Source of the DNA: Streptomyces iakyrus
GTDB taxonomy: Bacteria; Actinomycetota; Actinomycetes; Streptomycetales; Streptomycetaceae
Reading direction: 5' to 3'
Assembly (NCBI RefSeq): GCF_000717055.1
Contig: NZ_JNXI01000020.1
Location: 62,001-126,000 of the forward strand
DNA: 64,000 nt
A program made the position numbers and the translations under genes. This document shows, one piece after another, positions 29,289-38,588 of this stretch (position 1 is its first letter; every line of letters starts with the position of its first letter). The notes beneath the pieces are model-generated. The model saw only the letters and a list, made by a program, of their open reading frames with translations. It ran no database searches and was not told the origin of the DNA.

Positions 29289-29508
29289 AGGTATCGCTTC
29301 TCTCCATACGCCGTCTCACGAGTGCGCCACTCCCAGCGCGGGGGCGGACGGAGCGGACCGGGGGACCGCGTCGACATCCTTCATCCATTTTGCGGGATGG
29401 CTGAGATACGCACGCTACCCTTCCGCCCCACGTCGCGTACACCGACGGTCCTGTTGCGCCGTTCACCGGGCCACGAGCCGGTGCCCCGGACAGTCACCCC
29501 ACAGGCCC

Positions 29509-29514
29509 TATACA
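29509..29514 (+). promoter_or_regulatory. Candidate -10 hexamer TATACA
   Basis: TATACA ends seven bases before the ATG at 29522, so the transcript could begin at the start codon itself and be leaderless. No convincing -35 hexamer is seen, and the assignment rests on this hexamer and the missing ribosome site. Confidence 0.4.
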
Positions 29515-29521
29515 AGCGGTA

Positions 29522-30994
29522 ATGGCACTACCCACAGCCTTATCGGGGCACTATGACGACGTGGCAGCCGCGAAGACACCCCCGGGCGCCACCGGGACCG
29601 GTGGGTCGAAAGGGGTCAAGGGAAGCAGCCGACTGAACGGACCGGGCCGTCTGGGCGGCTCCCTCCGTGCGGTCGGCCGTGCCCTGCACTTCCCCGTGAC
29701 CGGCACCGCCCGCGGCATCCGCAAGGCGACCCACGCGCACGGCGCCGGCGAGTCCGGCCTCGGCAAGCTGATCGAACTGCACGGCGTGAACGGCGCCGGC
29801 GATGTCATGATCACCGTCGCCCTCGCCTCCACCGTCTTCTTCTCCGTGCCCACCGACGAGGCCCGCGGCCGCGTCGCCCTGTACCTCGCCATCACCATGG
29901 CGCCCTTCACCCTCCTCGCGCCCGTGATCGGCCCCCTCCTCGACCGGGTCCCGCACGGCCGCCGCGCCGCGATGGCCGGCGCGATGCTGGCCCGGGCGCT
30001 GCTCGCGATCGTCCTGTCCGGCGCGGTCGTCAGCGGCGGCCTGGAGCTGTACCCGGCCGCGCTCGGCGTCCTCGTCTCGTCGAAGGCGTACGGCGTGGTC
30101 AGAAGCGCCGTGGTGCCCCGGCTGCTGCCACCGCGCTTTTCCCTGGTGAAGGCCAACTCGCGCGTCACCCTCGGCGGTCTCCTCGCCACCGGGATCGCCG
30201 CGCCCATCGGCGCCGGACTCCAGCAGATCGGGCCGCGCTACCCCCTGTACGGCGCCTTCGTGCTGTTCGTGGCCGGGACGATCCTGTCGTTCACGCTGCC
30301 GCCGAAGGTCGACTCCGCCAAGGGCGAGGACCGCGCCCTGCTGGCGGCGGACGAGCAGCACCTGCACGGCCCGCACCGGCAGCCGGTCAAGCGCCCCGGG
30401 CTGCGCACGGTCGGCCCGGCCGTCACCCACGCGCTGGCCGCCAACGCCGCCATCCGCTGCCTGACCGGGTTCCTGATCTTCTTCCTGGCGTTCCTGCTGC
30501 GCGAGCACCCGATCTCCGGCCAGAGCGCCGCGGTGTCGCTGGGGATAGTGGGCGTCTCGGCGGGCGTGGGCAACGCGCTCGGGACGGCCGTCGGGGCGTG
30601 GCTGCGCTCCCGGGCGCCGGAGATCATCATCGTGACGGTCGTGGCCTGCGTGGCGGGCGCGGCGATCACGGCCGCGGTGTTCTTCGGCGCGATCCTGGTG
30701 GCCGGCCTGGCCGCGATCGCCGGGTTCGCCCAGGCCCTGGCCAAGCTCTCCCTGGACGCGCTGATCCAGCGGGACGTGCCCGAACTGGTCCGGACGTCGG
30801 CCTTCGCGCGCTCCGAGACCCTGCTCCAGATGTCCTGGGTGCTGGGCGGGGCGGTCGGCATCGTGATGCCGCTGAACGGCACGGCCGGGCTGGCGGTGGG
30901 CGCCGCGATCGTCGGCACCGGGTGGCTGACGACCGTCCGGGGGCTGCTCGGCTCGGCCCGGCGCGGGAGCCCGGGGCGGGCGCGGGTGGCGTAG
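29522..30994 (+). CDS. MFS transporter with long soluble N terminus
   Basis: A 490-residue major facilitator with 11-12 transmembrane helices preceded by about 90 hydrophilic residues. The first helices contain GDVMITVALASTVFFSVP and APVIGPLLDRVPHGRRAAM, the MFS motif A position. Substrate unknown. ATG 29522 has no ribosome site and may be leaderless; GTG 29561 (VAAAKTPPG) is an alternative start. Monocistronic. Confidence 0.85.
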   Translation: MALPTALSGHYDDVAAAKTPPGATGTGGSKGVKGSSRLNGPGRLGGSLRAVGRALHFPVTGTARGIRKATHAHGAGESGLGKLIELHGVNGAGDVMITVALASTVFFSVPTDEARGRVALYLAITMAPFTLLAPVIGPLLDRVPHGRRAAMAGAMLARALLAIVLSGAVVSGGLELYPAALGVLVSSKAYGVVRSAVVPRLLPPRFSLVKANSRVTLGGLLATGIAAPIGAGLQQIGPRYPLYGAFVLFVAGTILSFTLPPKVDSAKGEDRALLAADEQHLHGPHRQPVKRPGLRTVGPAVTHALAANAAIRCLTGFLIFFLAFLLREHPISGQSAAVSLGIVGVSAGVGNALGTAVGAWLRSRAPEIIIVTVVACVAGAAITAAVFFGAILVAGLAAIAGFAQALAKLSLDALIQRDVPELVRTSAFARSETLLQMSWVLGGAVGIVMPLNGTAGLAVGAAIVGTGWLTTVRGLLGSARRGSPGRARVA

Positions 30995-31070
30995 GGCCCT
31001 TCTGATGGAACTGTGCGGGAGCCGTACCCCGCGTGGGCGGTGCGGCGGGCGGGCCCGATAGCCTTCGCCC

Positions 31071-31544
31071 ATGAACACGCTGCAATCCGTTGTGCGACGC
31101 CGCCGCGCCGTCGCCGTCGCCGGCGTCGTATCCGCCGGACTGCTCGTCCTGTCGGCCTGTGACAAGCCGACGCCGATGGCCACGGTCACCGTGGGCAGCG
31201 ACTCGGTGAACTCCGAGGCCACCTGCGGTGGCGAGGGTGACGCCCTGAAGCAGTCCGATCTCGCCGGGTGCCTGAAGGACAAGGGCATCAAGAGCATCTC
31301 CGTCGACCCCGACGAGACGGTGCGCTTCGGTGTCGACCCCGAGATCGCCGACAAGGGCTGGACGATCCTGATGAACGGTCAGCCGCTGACCGACTCCAGC
31401 AAGAAGACCTACCGCACGATCCCGGGCAGCGTGTTCTTCAACGCCCAGTACGGCGCGCAGGGCAACTCGACGCTCGTCTCCATCAAGGAGGGCGACAAGG
31501 ACGCGTCGGGCCTCTGGAACTTCAAGCTCAAGAAGGACGCCTGA
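31071..31544 (+). CDS. DUF2771 lipoprotein
   Basis: A 157-residue exported lipoprotein: a basic start (RRRR), hydrophobic core and lipobox LSAC with Cys30 as the lipidated residue. The mature part contains paired cysteines and a small beta fold; it matches the actinobacterial DUF2771 family, unknown function. The following mqnB reading begins within or just after its stop, suggesting coupled expression with the menaquinone genes. Confidence 0.85.
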   Translation: MNTLQSVVRRRRAVAVAGVVSAGLLVLSACDKPTPMATVTVGSDSVNSEATCGGEGDALKQSDLAGCLKDKGIKSISVDPDETVRFGVDPEIADKGWTILMNGQPLTDSSKKTYRTIPGSVFFNAQYGAQGNSTLVSIKEGDKDASGLWNFKLKKDA

Positions 31545-31573
31545 TCGCTGCCGCTGGGCTCGGCCGGGTCCTC

Positions 31574-32224
31574 GTGGCCACTGCTGTCCCTGTGGAGCGG
31601 GACGCGGTGGCCAGGGCTTGCCCCGGTGACAGCGGCATCGAGGTGATCGCCGTCGGTGTCGGGCCCGCTCTGGCGGCTGCCTCCACCGCCTCCGCGCTCA
31701 CCGCCGCCGCCCTGCGGGGCGAGCCCTACCGTCTCGTCGTGTCCGCCGGGATCGGGGGCGGGTTCCAGCCCGCGGCGCCGGTGGGGTCGCTGGTGGTCGC
31801 CGACGGGATCGTCGCGGCCGATCTGGGGGCGGAGACCGAGGACGGGTTCGTGCCGGTCACCGAGCTCGGTTTCGGGACCGTCAGGCATCAGCCGCCCGCG
31901 GATCTCGTACGGCGGGCCGCCGACGCCGCCGGGGCCCGGGCCGGGGCCGTGCTCACGGTGTCGACCGTCACCGGGACGGCCGCCCGGGCCGCCGCGCTGC
32001 GGGAGCGGCACCCCACCGCCCTCGCCGAGGCCATGGAGGGCTTCGGGGTCGCCGAGGCCGCCGCCGCGCAGGGGGTGCCCGTGCTGGAGATCCGGGCGAT
32101 CTCCAATCCCGTCGGGCCGCGGGACCGCGCCGCCTGGCGCATCCCGGAGGCTCTGGCAGCCTTGACCGAGGGGTTCGGGAAGCTCACGCCCGTACTGGAG
32201 AGTTGGAACCGGCATGACAGTTGA
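31574..32224 (+). CDS. mqnB: Futalosine hydrolase
   Basis: A nucleosidase of the MTA/SAH type that hydrolyses futalosine to dehypoxanthinylfutalosine and hypoxanthine in the futalosine menaquinone pathway. Seen: ATAVPVERDAVARA, SAGIGGGFQP (substrate loop), VADLGAETEDGF-like region and the catalytic EAMEGFGVAEAA stretch with Glu/Asp. The GTG at 31574 yields 216 residues but trims the first beta strand (G-R-V-L-V-A-T-A-V); the frame stays open to 31541, where CTG follows AAGGA, so the true start may be upstream. It overlaps mqnD by 11 bp. Confidence 0.88.
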   Translation: MATAVPVERDAVARACPGDSGIEVIAVGVGPALAAASTASALTAAALRGEPYRLVVSAGIGGGFQPAAPVGSLVVADGIVAADLGAETEDGFVPVTELGFGTVRHQPPADLVRRAADAAGARAGAVLTVSTVTGTAARAAALRERHPTALAEAMEGFGVAEAAAAQGVPVLEIRAISNPVGPRDRAAWRIPEALAALTEGFGKLTPVLESWNRHDS

Positions 32225-33062
32225 GCAGCTGCAGATCGCCTACTCGCCCTGCCCTAACGACACCTTCGTCTTCGACGCCCTGGCCCATGACCGCCTGCCG
32301 GGCGCCCCCGCCCTCGACGTGACCTTCGCCGACATCGACGTCACCAACGGCATGGCCGAGCGCGGCGAGTTCGACGTGCTGAAGGTGTCGTACGCGGTGC
32401 TGCCCTACGTCCTCGACGACTACGCCCTGCTGCCCTGCGGGGGCGCGCTGGGGCGGGGCTGCGGGCCGCTGGTGCTGACGCGGGAGGCGGACACCGACCT
32501 CACGGGCCGGACCGTCGCCGTGCCGAGCGAGAAGTCGACCGCGTATCTGCTGTTCCGGCTGTGGGCCGCGGACACCCTGGCCGACGGGGTGGGCGAGATC
32601 GTCGTCATGCCGTTCCACGAGATCATGCCGGCCGTGCGGGACGGCAAGGTCGACGCGGGCCTCGTCATCCACGAGGCGCGCTTCACGTACCGCAACTACG
32701 GGCTGCACAAGCTCGCCGACATGGGCGAGCACTGGGAGCACACCACCGGGCTGCCGATCCCGCTGGGCGCGATCATCGCCAAGCGGTCGCTGGGCGAGCA
32801 GAAGCTGCGGCTGCTCGCCGACTCCATCCGCACGTCCGTGCGCGCCGCCTGGGACGACCCCGAGGTGTCCCGGCCGTACGTCATGGAGCACGCCCAGGAG
32901 ATGGACCCGGCCGTCGCCGACCAGCACATCGGGCTGTACGTCAACGAGTTCACCGCGGAACTGGGCGAGGACGGCTACGCGGCCGTGCGCGGGCTGCTCA
33001 CCCGCGCGGCGGCCGAAGGGCTCGTACCGCCCCTCGGCCCGGACGCGCTGCGTTTTCCCTGA
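32214..33062 (+). CDS. mqnD: 1,4-dihydroxy-6-naphthoate synthase
   Basis: A 282-residue enzyme with a periplasmic-binding-protein-like fold that converts cyclic dehypoxanthinylfutalosine to 1,4-dihydroxy-6-naphthoate in menaquinone biosynthesis. Characteristic: IAYSPCPNDTFVFDAL, EFDVLKVSYAVLP, AVPSEKSTAYLLFRL, GLVIHEARFTY and the catalytic-region GLPIPLGAIIA. Overlaps mqnB. From memory these are SCO4327 and SCO4326 in S. coelicolor; the other pathway genes are not in this window. Confidence 0.93.
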   Translation: MTVEQLQIAYSPCPNDTFVFDALAHDRLPGAPALDVTFADIDVTNGMAERGEFDVLKVSYAVLPYVLDDYALLPCGGALGRGCGPLVLTREADTDLTGRTVAVPSEKSTAYLLFRLWAADTLADGVGEIVVMPFHEIMPAVRDGKVDAGLVIHEARFTYRNYGLHKLADMGEHWEHTTGLPIPLGAIIAKRSLGEQKLRLLADSIRTSVRAAWDDPEVSRPYVMEHAQEMDPAVADQHIGLYVNEFTAELGEDGYAAVRGLLTRAAAEGLVPPLGPDALRFP

Positions 33063-33067
33063 GGCTT

Positions 33068-33451
33068 TCAGACGTCCAGCTGGTCGGCGACCGCGCGCAG
33101 CAGGCCGGCGATCTTCTTGCCTGCGGTCTTCTCGGGGTAGCGGCCCCGCTCCAGCATCGGCGTGATGTTCTCCAGGAGCGTCGTCAGGTCCTGGACGATC
33201 GAGGCCAGCTCGTCGGGCTTCTTGCGGGTCGCGGCGGCGACGGACGGGGTCGGGTCCAGGATCGCCAGGGACAGTGCCTGGTCGCCGCGCTGTCCGGCGA
33301 CGACGCCGAACTCCACGCGCTGACCGGGCTTGAGCGTGTCGACTCCGGCGGGGAGGACGGAGGAATGGACGAAGACGTCACCGCCGTCGTCGCGGGAGAG
33401 AAAGCCGAAGCCCTTCTCGCTGTTGAACCACTTGACCTTGCCGGTAGGCAC
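33068..33451 (-). CDS. Cold-shock domain protein with C-terminal extension
   Basis: A 127-residue protein: a cold-shock domain at 1-66 with RNP1 KGFGFL and RNP2 VFVHSS, then a helical extension of about 60 residues ([18 protein letters not shown], ending [11 protein letters not shown]). Canonical CspA is 67 residues, so half of this protein is extra and may mediate dimerisation. It should bind single-stranded RNA or DNA. GTG 33451 is the first codon that begins the domain directly. Convergent with mqnD. Confidence 0.88.
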   Translation of the reverse strand: MPTGKVKWFNSEKGFGFLSRDDGGDVFVHSSVLPAGVDTLKPGQRVEFGVVAGQRGDQALSLAILDPTPSVAAATRKKPDELASIVQDLTTLLENITPMLERGRYPEKTAGKKIAGLLRAVADQLDV

Positions 33452-33615
33452 GTCTGTCCTCGTCCTCGTACTCGTCGGAAAACTGCTTCTGGAAACGGCT
33501 CTTGATAGCACTCGGGCGGGTCGTACGGACCCGCCGGTACCCAGGCTAATGCTCTTGCAGCCGGTGACAAGACGTCACCCGGTTGTTCCTTCGCGCTGGG
33601 AACTACCCTGGTCGG

Positions 33616-33864
33616 GTGCGTGACAAAACCCAAACGAATTCCGCCGCTCCCGGTGACCGCCTGGTCCGTGCCGGAGCCGTCGTCTTCTTCATCGGCGCCC
33701 TGGCCACACTGGTCACGGTCGCCCCGTTGTTCCTCGGGACGTCGCCCTTTCCGACGTACATGTTCGGATTGAGCATGCTCATGGCGGTCGGATTCCTGAT
33801 GGCCGGCGCGGGAGTGCTGCGTTCCGTGGCGGCGGGACGCCGTCAGGCGCGCGCGGGACGGTAG
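33616..33864 (+). CDS. Small two-helix membrane protein
   Basis: An 82-residue protein with a charged N terminus and two transmembrane helices (about 19-41 and 49-70) separated by a short loop, then a basic tail (RRQARAGR). Starts at GTG 33616; a TACCCT -10-like hexamer ends six bases upstream, suggesting a leaderless mRNA. An upstream extension to 33583 is less likely. The end overlaps the convergent HAD gene by 22 bp. Function unknown. Confidence 0.7.
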   Translation: MRDKTQTNSAAPGDRLVRAGAVVFFIGALATLVTVAPLFLGTSPFPTYMFGLSMLMAVGFLMAGAGVLRSVAAGRRQARAGR

Positions 33865-34466
33865 TCCGAAAGCCACCGCGGGAATTCCGTCAGATCGGTG
33901 AGGACGACGTCCGCGCCCGCCGCGCGCAGTTCCTCCGCAGGGCAGGGGCCGGTGGCCACCGCGACCGAGAGCGCCCCGGCGGTGCGGGCGCCGCGCACGT
34001 CCCCGACGTGGTCGCCGACGTAGACGCCCGCGTCGTGCTCGCGCAGCGCCTCCGCCTTCTGCTCGGCCCACAGGTCGCCGATGACCGCGTCGGGCTCGAT
34101 GCGCAGGTGGGCGAGGTGCAGTTTGGCGTTGGGCTCGTACTTGGCGGTGACGACTATCGCGCGTCCGCCGGCTTCCCGTACGGCCGCGATGGCCTCGCGG
34201 GCGCCGGTCATCGCCGGGGTCGCGGTGATGGCGATGGCCGGGTACATCTCCCGGTACAGGTCGGCCATGGCCGCGATGTCCTCGGCCGGGAACCAGTTGA
34301 TCAGCTCCTCCGCCAGCGGCGGCCCGAGCCGCGTGACCGCCAGGTCGGCGTCGATGTACGTCCCCGTCCGCTCGGACAGCGCCTGGTAGCAGGCGCGGAT
34401 GCCGGGCCGGGAGTCGATGAGGGTCATGTCGAGGTCGAAGCCGACGGTGAGTGCCATATGGGCCAT
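33843..34466 (-). CDS. HAD-family hydrolase (phosphatase)
   Basis: A 207-residue HAD phosphatase. Motif I FDLDMTLID supplies the nucleophile Asp11 and acid/base Asp13 (from ATG 34466); motif II is VVTAKYEP and motif IV YVGDHVGDVRGA. The cap region resembles phosphoglycolate phosphatase-like members. Two in-frame ATGs (34466 and 34457) are close together; either would give an intact motif I. Substrate unknown. Confidence 0.87.
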   Translation of the reverse strand: MAHMALTVGFDLDMTLIDSRPGIRACYQALSERTGTYIDADLAVTRLGPPLAEELINWFPAEDIAAMADLYREMYPAIAITATPAMTGAREAIAAVREAGGRAIVVTAKYEPNAKLHLAHLRIEPDAVIGDLWAEQKAEALREHDAGVYVGDHVGDVRGARTAGALSVAVATGPCPAEELRAAGADVVLTDLTEFPRWLSDYRPARA

Positions 34467-34509
34467 TGTGCCCAGGCGGTGTGAACGGCAGACGTCCGGC
34501 CGTGGCGGG

Positions 34510-35499
34510 CTAGCGCGAGCGCTGTGAACGCCACACCAGGAACAGGGCCGACGCGATCGCAGCGCCCCGCACCACCCAGGGCCAGGTCTCGGCCACCGCG
34601 GCGTTCATGTGCCCCTCGGCGATGGGGTCGCCCCAGCGGCCGTTCATCCGGCCCCACAGCCACACCAGGCCCCCGGCCACGGAGAGGCCCGGCAGGACCA
34701 CGACCGCCCACTTCGTCTCGGCCTGGGTCAGGCGGCGGGACGCGTAGGCGATGAGCCAGCCGAGCAGGAGGACGAACCAGTTGCCGAGCACGGCCCCGGC
34801 GACGAGCAGGCCCGCGGCGACCAGCAGGAGCGGGTTGCTCCAGTTCCCGGCGGGAAGGCGCGGAAGACGGCTGCGGCCCTCTTTCCCGGCCACCTCCGCC
34901 GCCTCGACGACCGGCTCCGCCTCCTCGGCGTGCGGCTTCTCCTTCACCGCCTTCCGCGGCGCCGGGGGCTTCAGCAGTTCCGGCAGTTCCACGCCGCCCA
35001 CGAAGCCCGGCACCTCGTCGCCCACGCCGAAGGGGCTGCTGTCCACCCGCCACCAGTCCGGCTGGACCGCACTGTCACCCAGCTCGTGCCCGGCGGCCAG
35101 ATGCGGCGGGGCCGGGCCGTCGGAGGGCGCGGGCTGCGGCTCCTCGGCGGACCGCCCCGGGCGGGGACGCGGTACGACGCGGCGCATGACGCCCTTCGCC
35201 CGCTCCTGCGGTTCGGCCTCACGCTGCACGGGGACGGAGGCGGGAGCGGCGCCGTACGGCTCACCGGCCGTGCCGCCCGCCGCTGCGGTCACGATGTCGT
35301 CGGGACTGCCCAGCCGGGACAGGATGCGGCGGACGGCCGCGGGCGAGTCGACGGTGGCCTTCGCACGGCGTTTGTCGATCTCGTTGCGCAGGTCCGCGAC
35401 CAGTCGCATACGGGTGGCCGACGACAACTGCCGCTGCTGGGCCACGTCGCCGACGCGGCTCAGATACTCGTAAACGACCTGGTCGCTCTCAATCCCCAC
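34510..35499 (-). CDS. Membrane protein with N-terminal helical domain
   Basis: A 329-residue protein: a soluble N-terminal helical domain (about 1-70, YEYLSRVGDVAQQRQL and IDKRRAKATVDSPAAVRRIL, like HAAS/anti-sigma-type domains), a Pro/Glu-rich low-complexity middle (about 75-210), and four transmembrane helices in the C-terminal third (from GNWSNPLLLVAAGLLVAG). Starts at GTG 35499, with GGAGGGG 5-8 bases upstream. The domain layout suggests a membrane-tethered regulator; I cannot assign a function. Divergent from the helicase-associated gene. Confidence 0.75.
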   Translation of the reverse strand: MGIESDQVVYEYLSRVGDVAQQRQLSSATRMRLVADLRNEIDKRRAKATVDSPAAVRRILSRLGSPDDIVTAAAGGTAGEPYGAAPASVPVQREAEPQERAKGVMRRVVPRPRPGRSAEEPQPAPSDGPAPPHLAAGHELGDSAVQPDWWRVDSSPFGVGDEVPGFVGGVELPELLKPPAPRKAVKEKPHAEEAEPVVEAAEVAGKEGRSRLPRLPAGNWSNPLLLVAAGLLVAGAVLGNWFVLLLGWLIAYASRRLTQAETKWAVVVLPGLSVAGGLVWLWGRMNGRWGDPIAEGHMNAAVAETWPWVVRGAAIASALFLVWRSQRSR

Positions 35500-35652
35500 G
35501 AAGTCCCCTCCGGGGCGGGTGCGTTGCGTGACGCCGTCGCACGACGGTACCGCGAGGACCGGCGGGGCGGCCAAAAGCCCGTCCCGCGTTCGGGGGGCGA
35601 GGCCGCTCACAGTCGGCCCGGCCGCCGTGGGCGACCCGCTACCGTGGACCGG

Positions 35653-38193
35653 ATGAGCACCGAGGACAGGCCCCCGGCCCCCCGCTCCCTCGCGGAAGCG
35701 CTCCGCGCGCGGGGCGACGCCGCGCTGGGCGCGCTCCTGCGCAGCCGCCCGGATCTCATCACGCCCGTCCCCACCGACCTCACCCAGCTCGCGACCCGCG
35801 CCGGCACCCGCGCCTCGGTCGTGCGGGCCCTGGAGCGGCTGGACCGGTTCGCGCTGCAGACGGCGCAGGCGCTGGCCGTGGCGGCGGACCCGGCGACCTA
35901 CGGCGAACTGCTCGGGCTCATGGCCGGGGACGACGCCGACCCGGCCGTCGTCGCGGCCCTGCCGCACGCCCTCGGCCTGCTGCGCGAGCAGGCCCTGGTG
36001 TGGGGCGACGACGACCGGCTGCGGCTGGTCCGCACGGCGCGTGAGCTGCTGGCCCCCTCGCCGCAGCACCCCTCACCGACCGGGCTCGGCCCGACCGTGC
36101 AGGAGGGCACCGCCGGGATGTCACCGGGCCGGATCCAGGAGATCGTCACGGCCGCCGGACTGGCCTCGACGCACGACTCCGTCTCCGCGGTGACCGCCCT
36201 GGCCGGACTGTTCACGGACCGGGCCCGGATGACCGCGCTGCTGGCCGACGCCACTGCCGACTCACTCGACGTGCTGGAACGCCTGGTGTGGGGACCGCCG
36301 TACGGGCAGGTCACGCACGATCCGGCGCCCCGGCTGCGCTGGCTGCTGGACCGCGGCCTGCTGCTGCCGACGGCGCCCGGGACGGTCGTCCTGCCGCGCG
36401 AGGTGGCCCTGCACCTGCGGCGGGGCCTGGCGCACCGCGCGCCCGAGCCCGTGCCGCCGGTCGTGGAGGCGGCCGCCGTCCATCGTCCACAGGTTGTGGA
36501 CAGTGCCGCGGCCGGGCAGGCGTACACCGCGCTCGCGACCGTCGAGGAGCTGCTGAAGGACTGGGACGAGGGCGGGCCGGCGGTGCTGCGGGCCGGTGGG
36601 CTGAGCGTGCGGGACCTCAAGCGGACCGCGGTCGCCCTGGACGTGCCCGAGCCGGCCGCCGCGTTCTGGGTGGAGCTGGCGTACGCGGCGGGCCTGATCG
36701 CCTCGGACGGCGAGGCCGACGAGCGGTACGCGGCGACCCCGGCGTATGACGAGTGGCTGGAGCAGCCGCCCGCCGAGCGCTGGTCGCGGCTGGTCACGGC
36801 CTGGCTCGCGGCCACCCGCACGGCGGGTCTGGTGGGCGGGCGGGACGCCAAGGACCGTACGTTGTCGGCCCTCGGGCCGGGCCTGGACCGCTCGGCGGCG
36901 CCCGAGGTACGGCACCGGGTGCTGGCGCTGCTGGCCGGGCTGCCGGAGGGCGCCGCTCCGGTCGCCGGGACGGTGCTGGCCCGGCTGCGCTGGGAGCGGC
37001 CCCTGCGCGGCGACCGGCGCGAGGACGACCTGCGCGGCCGGCTCGCCGAGTGGGCCCTGTCCGAGGCGGAGCTGCTGGGTGTCACGGGCCGGGGCGCGCT
37101 GTCGGCCCAGGGCCGGGCGCTGCTGGGCGCGCCCGCGGCTCCCGCGCCGGGCCCGGAGGGGGAGCCCTCCGGGCCGGGGGACAAGCTGCCCGTCCACCAC
37201 CATCACCGCCCCGCCCCGCTCGCTCCCCTCTCCCCCGCCGAGCAGGCCGTCGCCTCGGCCGCCGCGGCCCGGCTGCTCGCGCCGCTGCTGCCCGAGCCGC
37301 TGGACCACGTGCTGCTCCAGGCCGACCTGACGGCCGTGGCGCCCGGGCCCCTGCAACGGCCGCTCGCGGACATGCTGGGGGTGCTGGCGGACGTCGAGTC
37401 CAAGGGCGGGGCGACCGTCTACCGGTTCACGCCCGGCTCGGTGCGGCGGGCGCTGGACGCCGGGCAGGCCGCCTCCGACCTGCACGCCTTCCTCGCCGCG
37501 CACTCCCGCACGCCGGTGCCGCAGCCGCTGGCGTACCTGATCGACGACGTGGCCCGCCGGCACGGCCATCTGCGCGTCGGCGCGGCCTCGGCCTACGTGC
37601 GCTGCGACGACGACGCGGTGCTCAGCGAGATCCTCGCCGACAAGCGGGCCGCCGGCCTCGGGCTGCGCCGGCTCGCCCCGACCGTGCTGGCCGCGCAGGC
37701 CGACCCGGCGGGGCTGCTGGAAGGCCTGCGGGCGATGGGGTTCGCGCCGGCCGCCGAGTCCGCCGAGGGCGACGTGCTGATCACCCGCGCCCTCGCCCAC
37801 CGCACCCCGCCGCGCACCGCGCCCGAGCCGGTGCCGGACGGCCCGCCGGTCCCCGACGACACCCTCCTGGCGGCCGCGCTGCGCGCCATCCGGGCCGGCG
37901 ACCTCGCCTCCACCACCCCGCGCAAGCCCGGCACGGCCCCGGCGGGCAACGGCGAGCTGCCCCGCACCGGCGCCGCCGAGACCCTGGCCACCATGCAGGC
38001 CGCCGTCCTCACCGGCGAGGCCCTGTGGATCGGCTACGTCAACGCCGAGGGGGCCGCCAGCCAGCGGGTCATCGCGCCGGTCCGCGTCGAGGGCGGCTTC
38101 GTCACGGCGTACGACCACACCGCGGACGAGGTCCGCACGTATCCGCTGCACCGGATCACCGGGGTCGCGGAGCTCGCCGACGACGCGGGCTGA
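35653..38193 (+). CDS. Helicase-associated/WYL-like protein, XPB-partner type
   Basis: An 846-residue protein without a helicase core. The N-terminal half has repeated winged-helix-like segments (LAEALRARGDAALGALLRSR; TQLATRAGTRASVVRALERL), the middle a Pro/His-rich linker (PVHHHHRPAP), and the C terminus a WYL-like small beta-barrel (ALWIGYVNAEGAASQRVIAP, YPLHRITGV). It matches the actinobacterial 'helicase C-terminal domain' protein that in Mycobacterium tuberculosis is Rv0862c, adjacent to XPB Rv0861c. Here XPB lies 2 kb downstream. Probably part of an XPB-linked DNA repair complex, as archaeal Bax1 is for XPB; that function is inferred. Followed by a hairpin terminator. Confidence 0.8.
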   Translation: MSTEDRPPAPRSLAEALRARGDAALGALLRSRPDLITPVPTDLTQLATRAGTRASVVRALERLDRFALQTAQALAVAADPATYGELLGLMAGDDADPAVVAALPHALGLLREQALVWGDDDRLRLVRTARELLAPSPQHPSPTGLGPTVQEGTAGMSPGRIQEIVTAAGLASTHDSVSAVTALAGLFTDRARMTALLADATADSLDVLERLVWGPPYGQVTHDPAPRLRWLLDRGLLLPTAPGTVVLPREVALHLRRGLAHRAPEPVPPVVEAAAVHRPQVVDSAAAGQAYTALATVEELLKDWDEGGPAVLRAGGLSVRDLKRTAVALDVPEPAAAFWVELAYAAGLIASDGEADERYAATPAYDEWLEQPPAERWSRLVTAWLAATRTAGLVGGRDAKDRTLSALGPGLDRSAAPEVRHRVLALLAGLPEGAAPVAGTVLARLRWERPLRGDRREDDLRGRLAEWALSEAELLGVTGRGALSAQGRALLGAPAAPAPGPEGEPSGPGDKLPVHHHHRPAPLAPLSPAEQAVASAAAARLLAPLLPEPLDHVLLQADLTAVAPGPLQRPLADMLGVLADVESKGGATVYRFTPGSVRRALDAGQAASDLHAFLAAHSRTPVPQPLAYLIDDVARRHGHLRVGAASAYVRCDDDAVLSEILADKRAAGLGLRRLAPTVLAAQADPAGLLEGLRAMGFAPAAESAEGDVLITRALAHRTPPRTAPEPVPDGPPVPDDTLLAAALRAIRAGDLASTTPRKPGTAPAGNGELPRTGAAETLATMQAAVLTGEALWIGYVNAEGAASQRVIAPVRVEGGFVTAYDHTADEVRTYPLHRITGVAELADDAG

Positions 38194-38212
38194 CGGCGGC
38201 TCGGCCCGCGTC
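38182..38212 (+). terminator. Hairpin at end of helicase-associated gene
   Basis: GACGCGGGC (38182-38190) pairs perfectly with GCCCGCGTC (38204-38212), overlapping the stop codon. Candidate terminator. Confidence 0.6.
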
Positions 38213-38360
38213 ACCCGTTCGGGTGCAGGCGGGCGTTCATGCACGCCACGCCGGGGATGTCCCACGCTCGGGCGACCTTCCCGGGCGTGCCGCATCACGC
38301 CGGGTGCGCGGGGGCAGCCACCGGGTGTCCTGTGAGCTCCGCCGAAAGGAAGTCCTCCGC

Positions 38361-38492
38361 ATGCGCGTTGTCCGTCGCGTCGCCGCCGTCCTCGCCACCG
38401 CCGCCCTGATGACGTTCGGGGGGCTCGCCACCCCGGCCTCCGCGGTGAGCATCGATGTCGCCGGCCTCGTCCTGGAGACACCGCAGATCTGA
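38361..38492 (+). CDS. 43-residue secreted peptide precursor
   Basis: A tiny gene: MRVVRRVAAVLATAALMTFG is a classic signal peptide with cleavage near PASA, leaving about 15 mature residues (VSIDVAGLVLETPQI). ATG 38361 has AAGGAAG at good spacing. A second tiny secreted peptide follows 97 bp on with a related tail (VSIEGPLVQ...). The mature part is hydrophobic, like an amyloid- or membrane-active peptide; no function known. Confidence 0.6.
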   Translation: MRVVRRVAAVLATAALMTFGGLATPASAVSIDVAGLVLETPQI

Positions 38493-38588
38493 TCCGCCCC
38501 GCGTACCCGTCGGGCCGGGCCGGGCGCTCCGGACCGGCCCGCGCTGCGGTGTCCCGTCCCTCAGTCCTGGAAAGGCCCTGCCGTCCTC

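Noticed and set aside
31541..31573. CTG start for mqnB
   Set aside because: CTG initiation is rare; an AAGGA site precedes it and it would preserve the first strand, so it is noted but not used as the main call.
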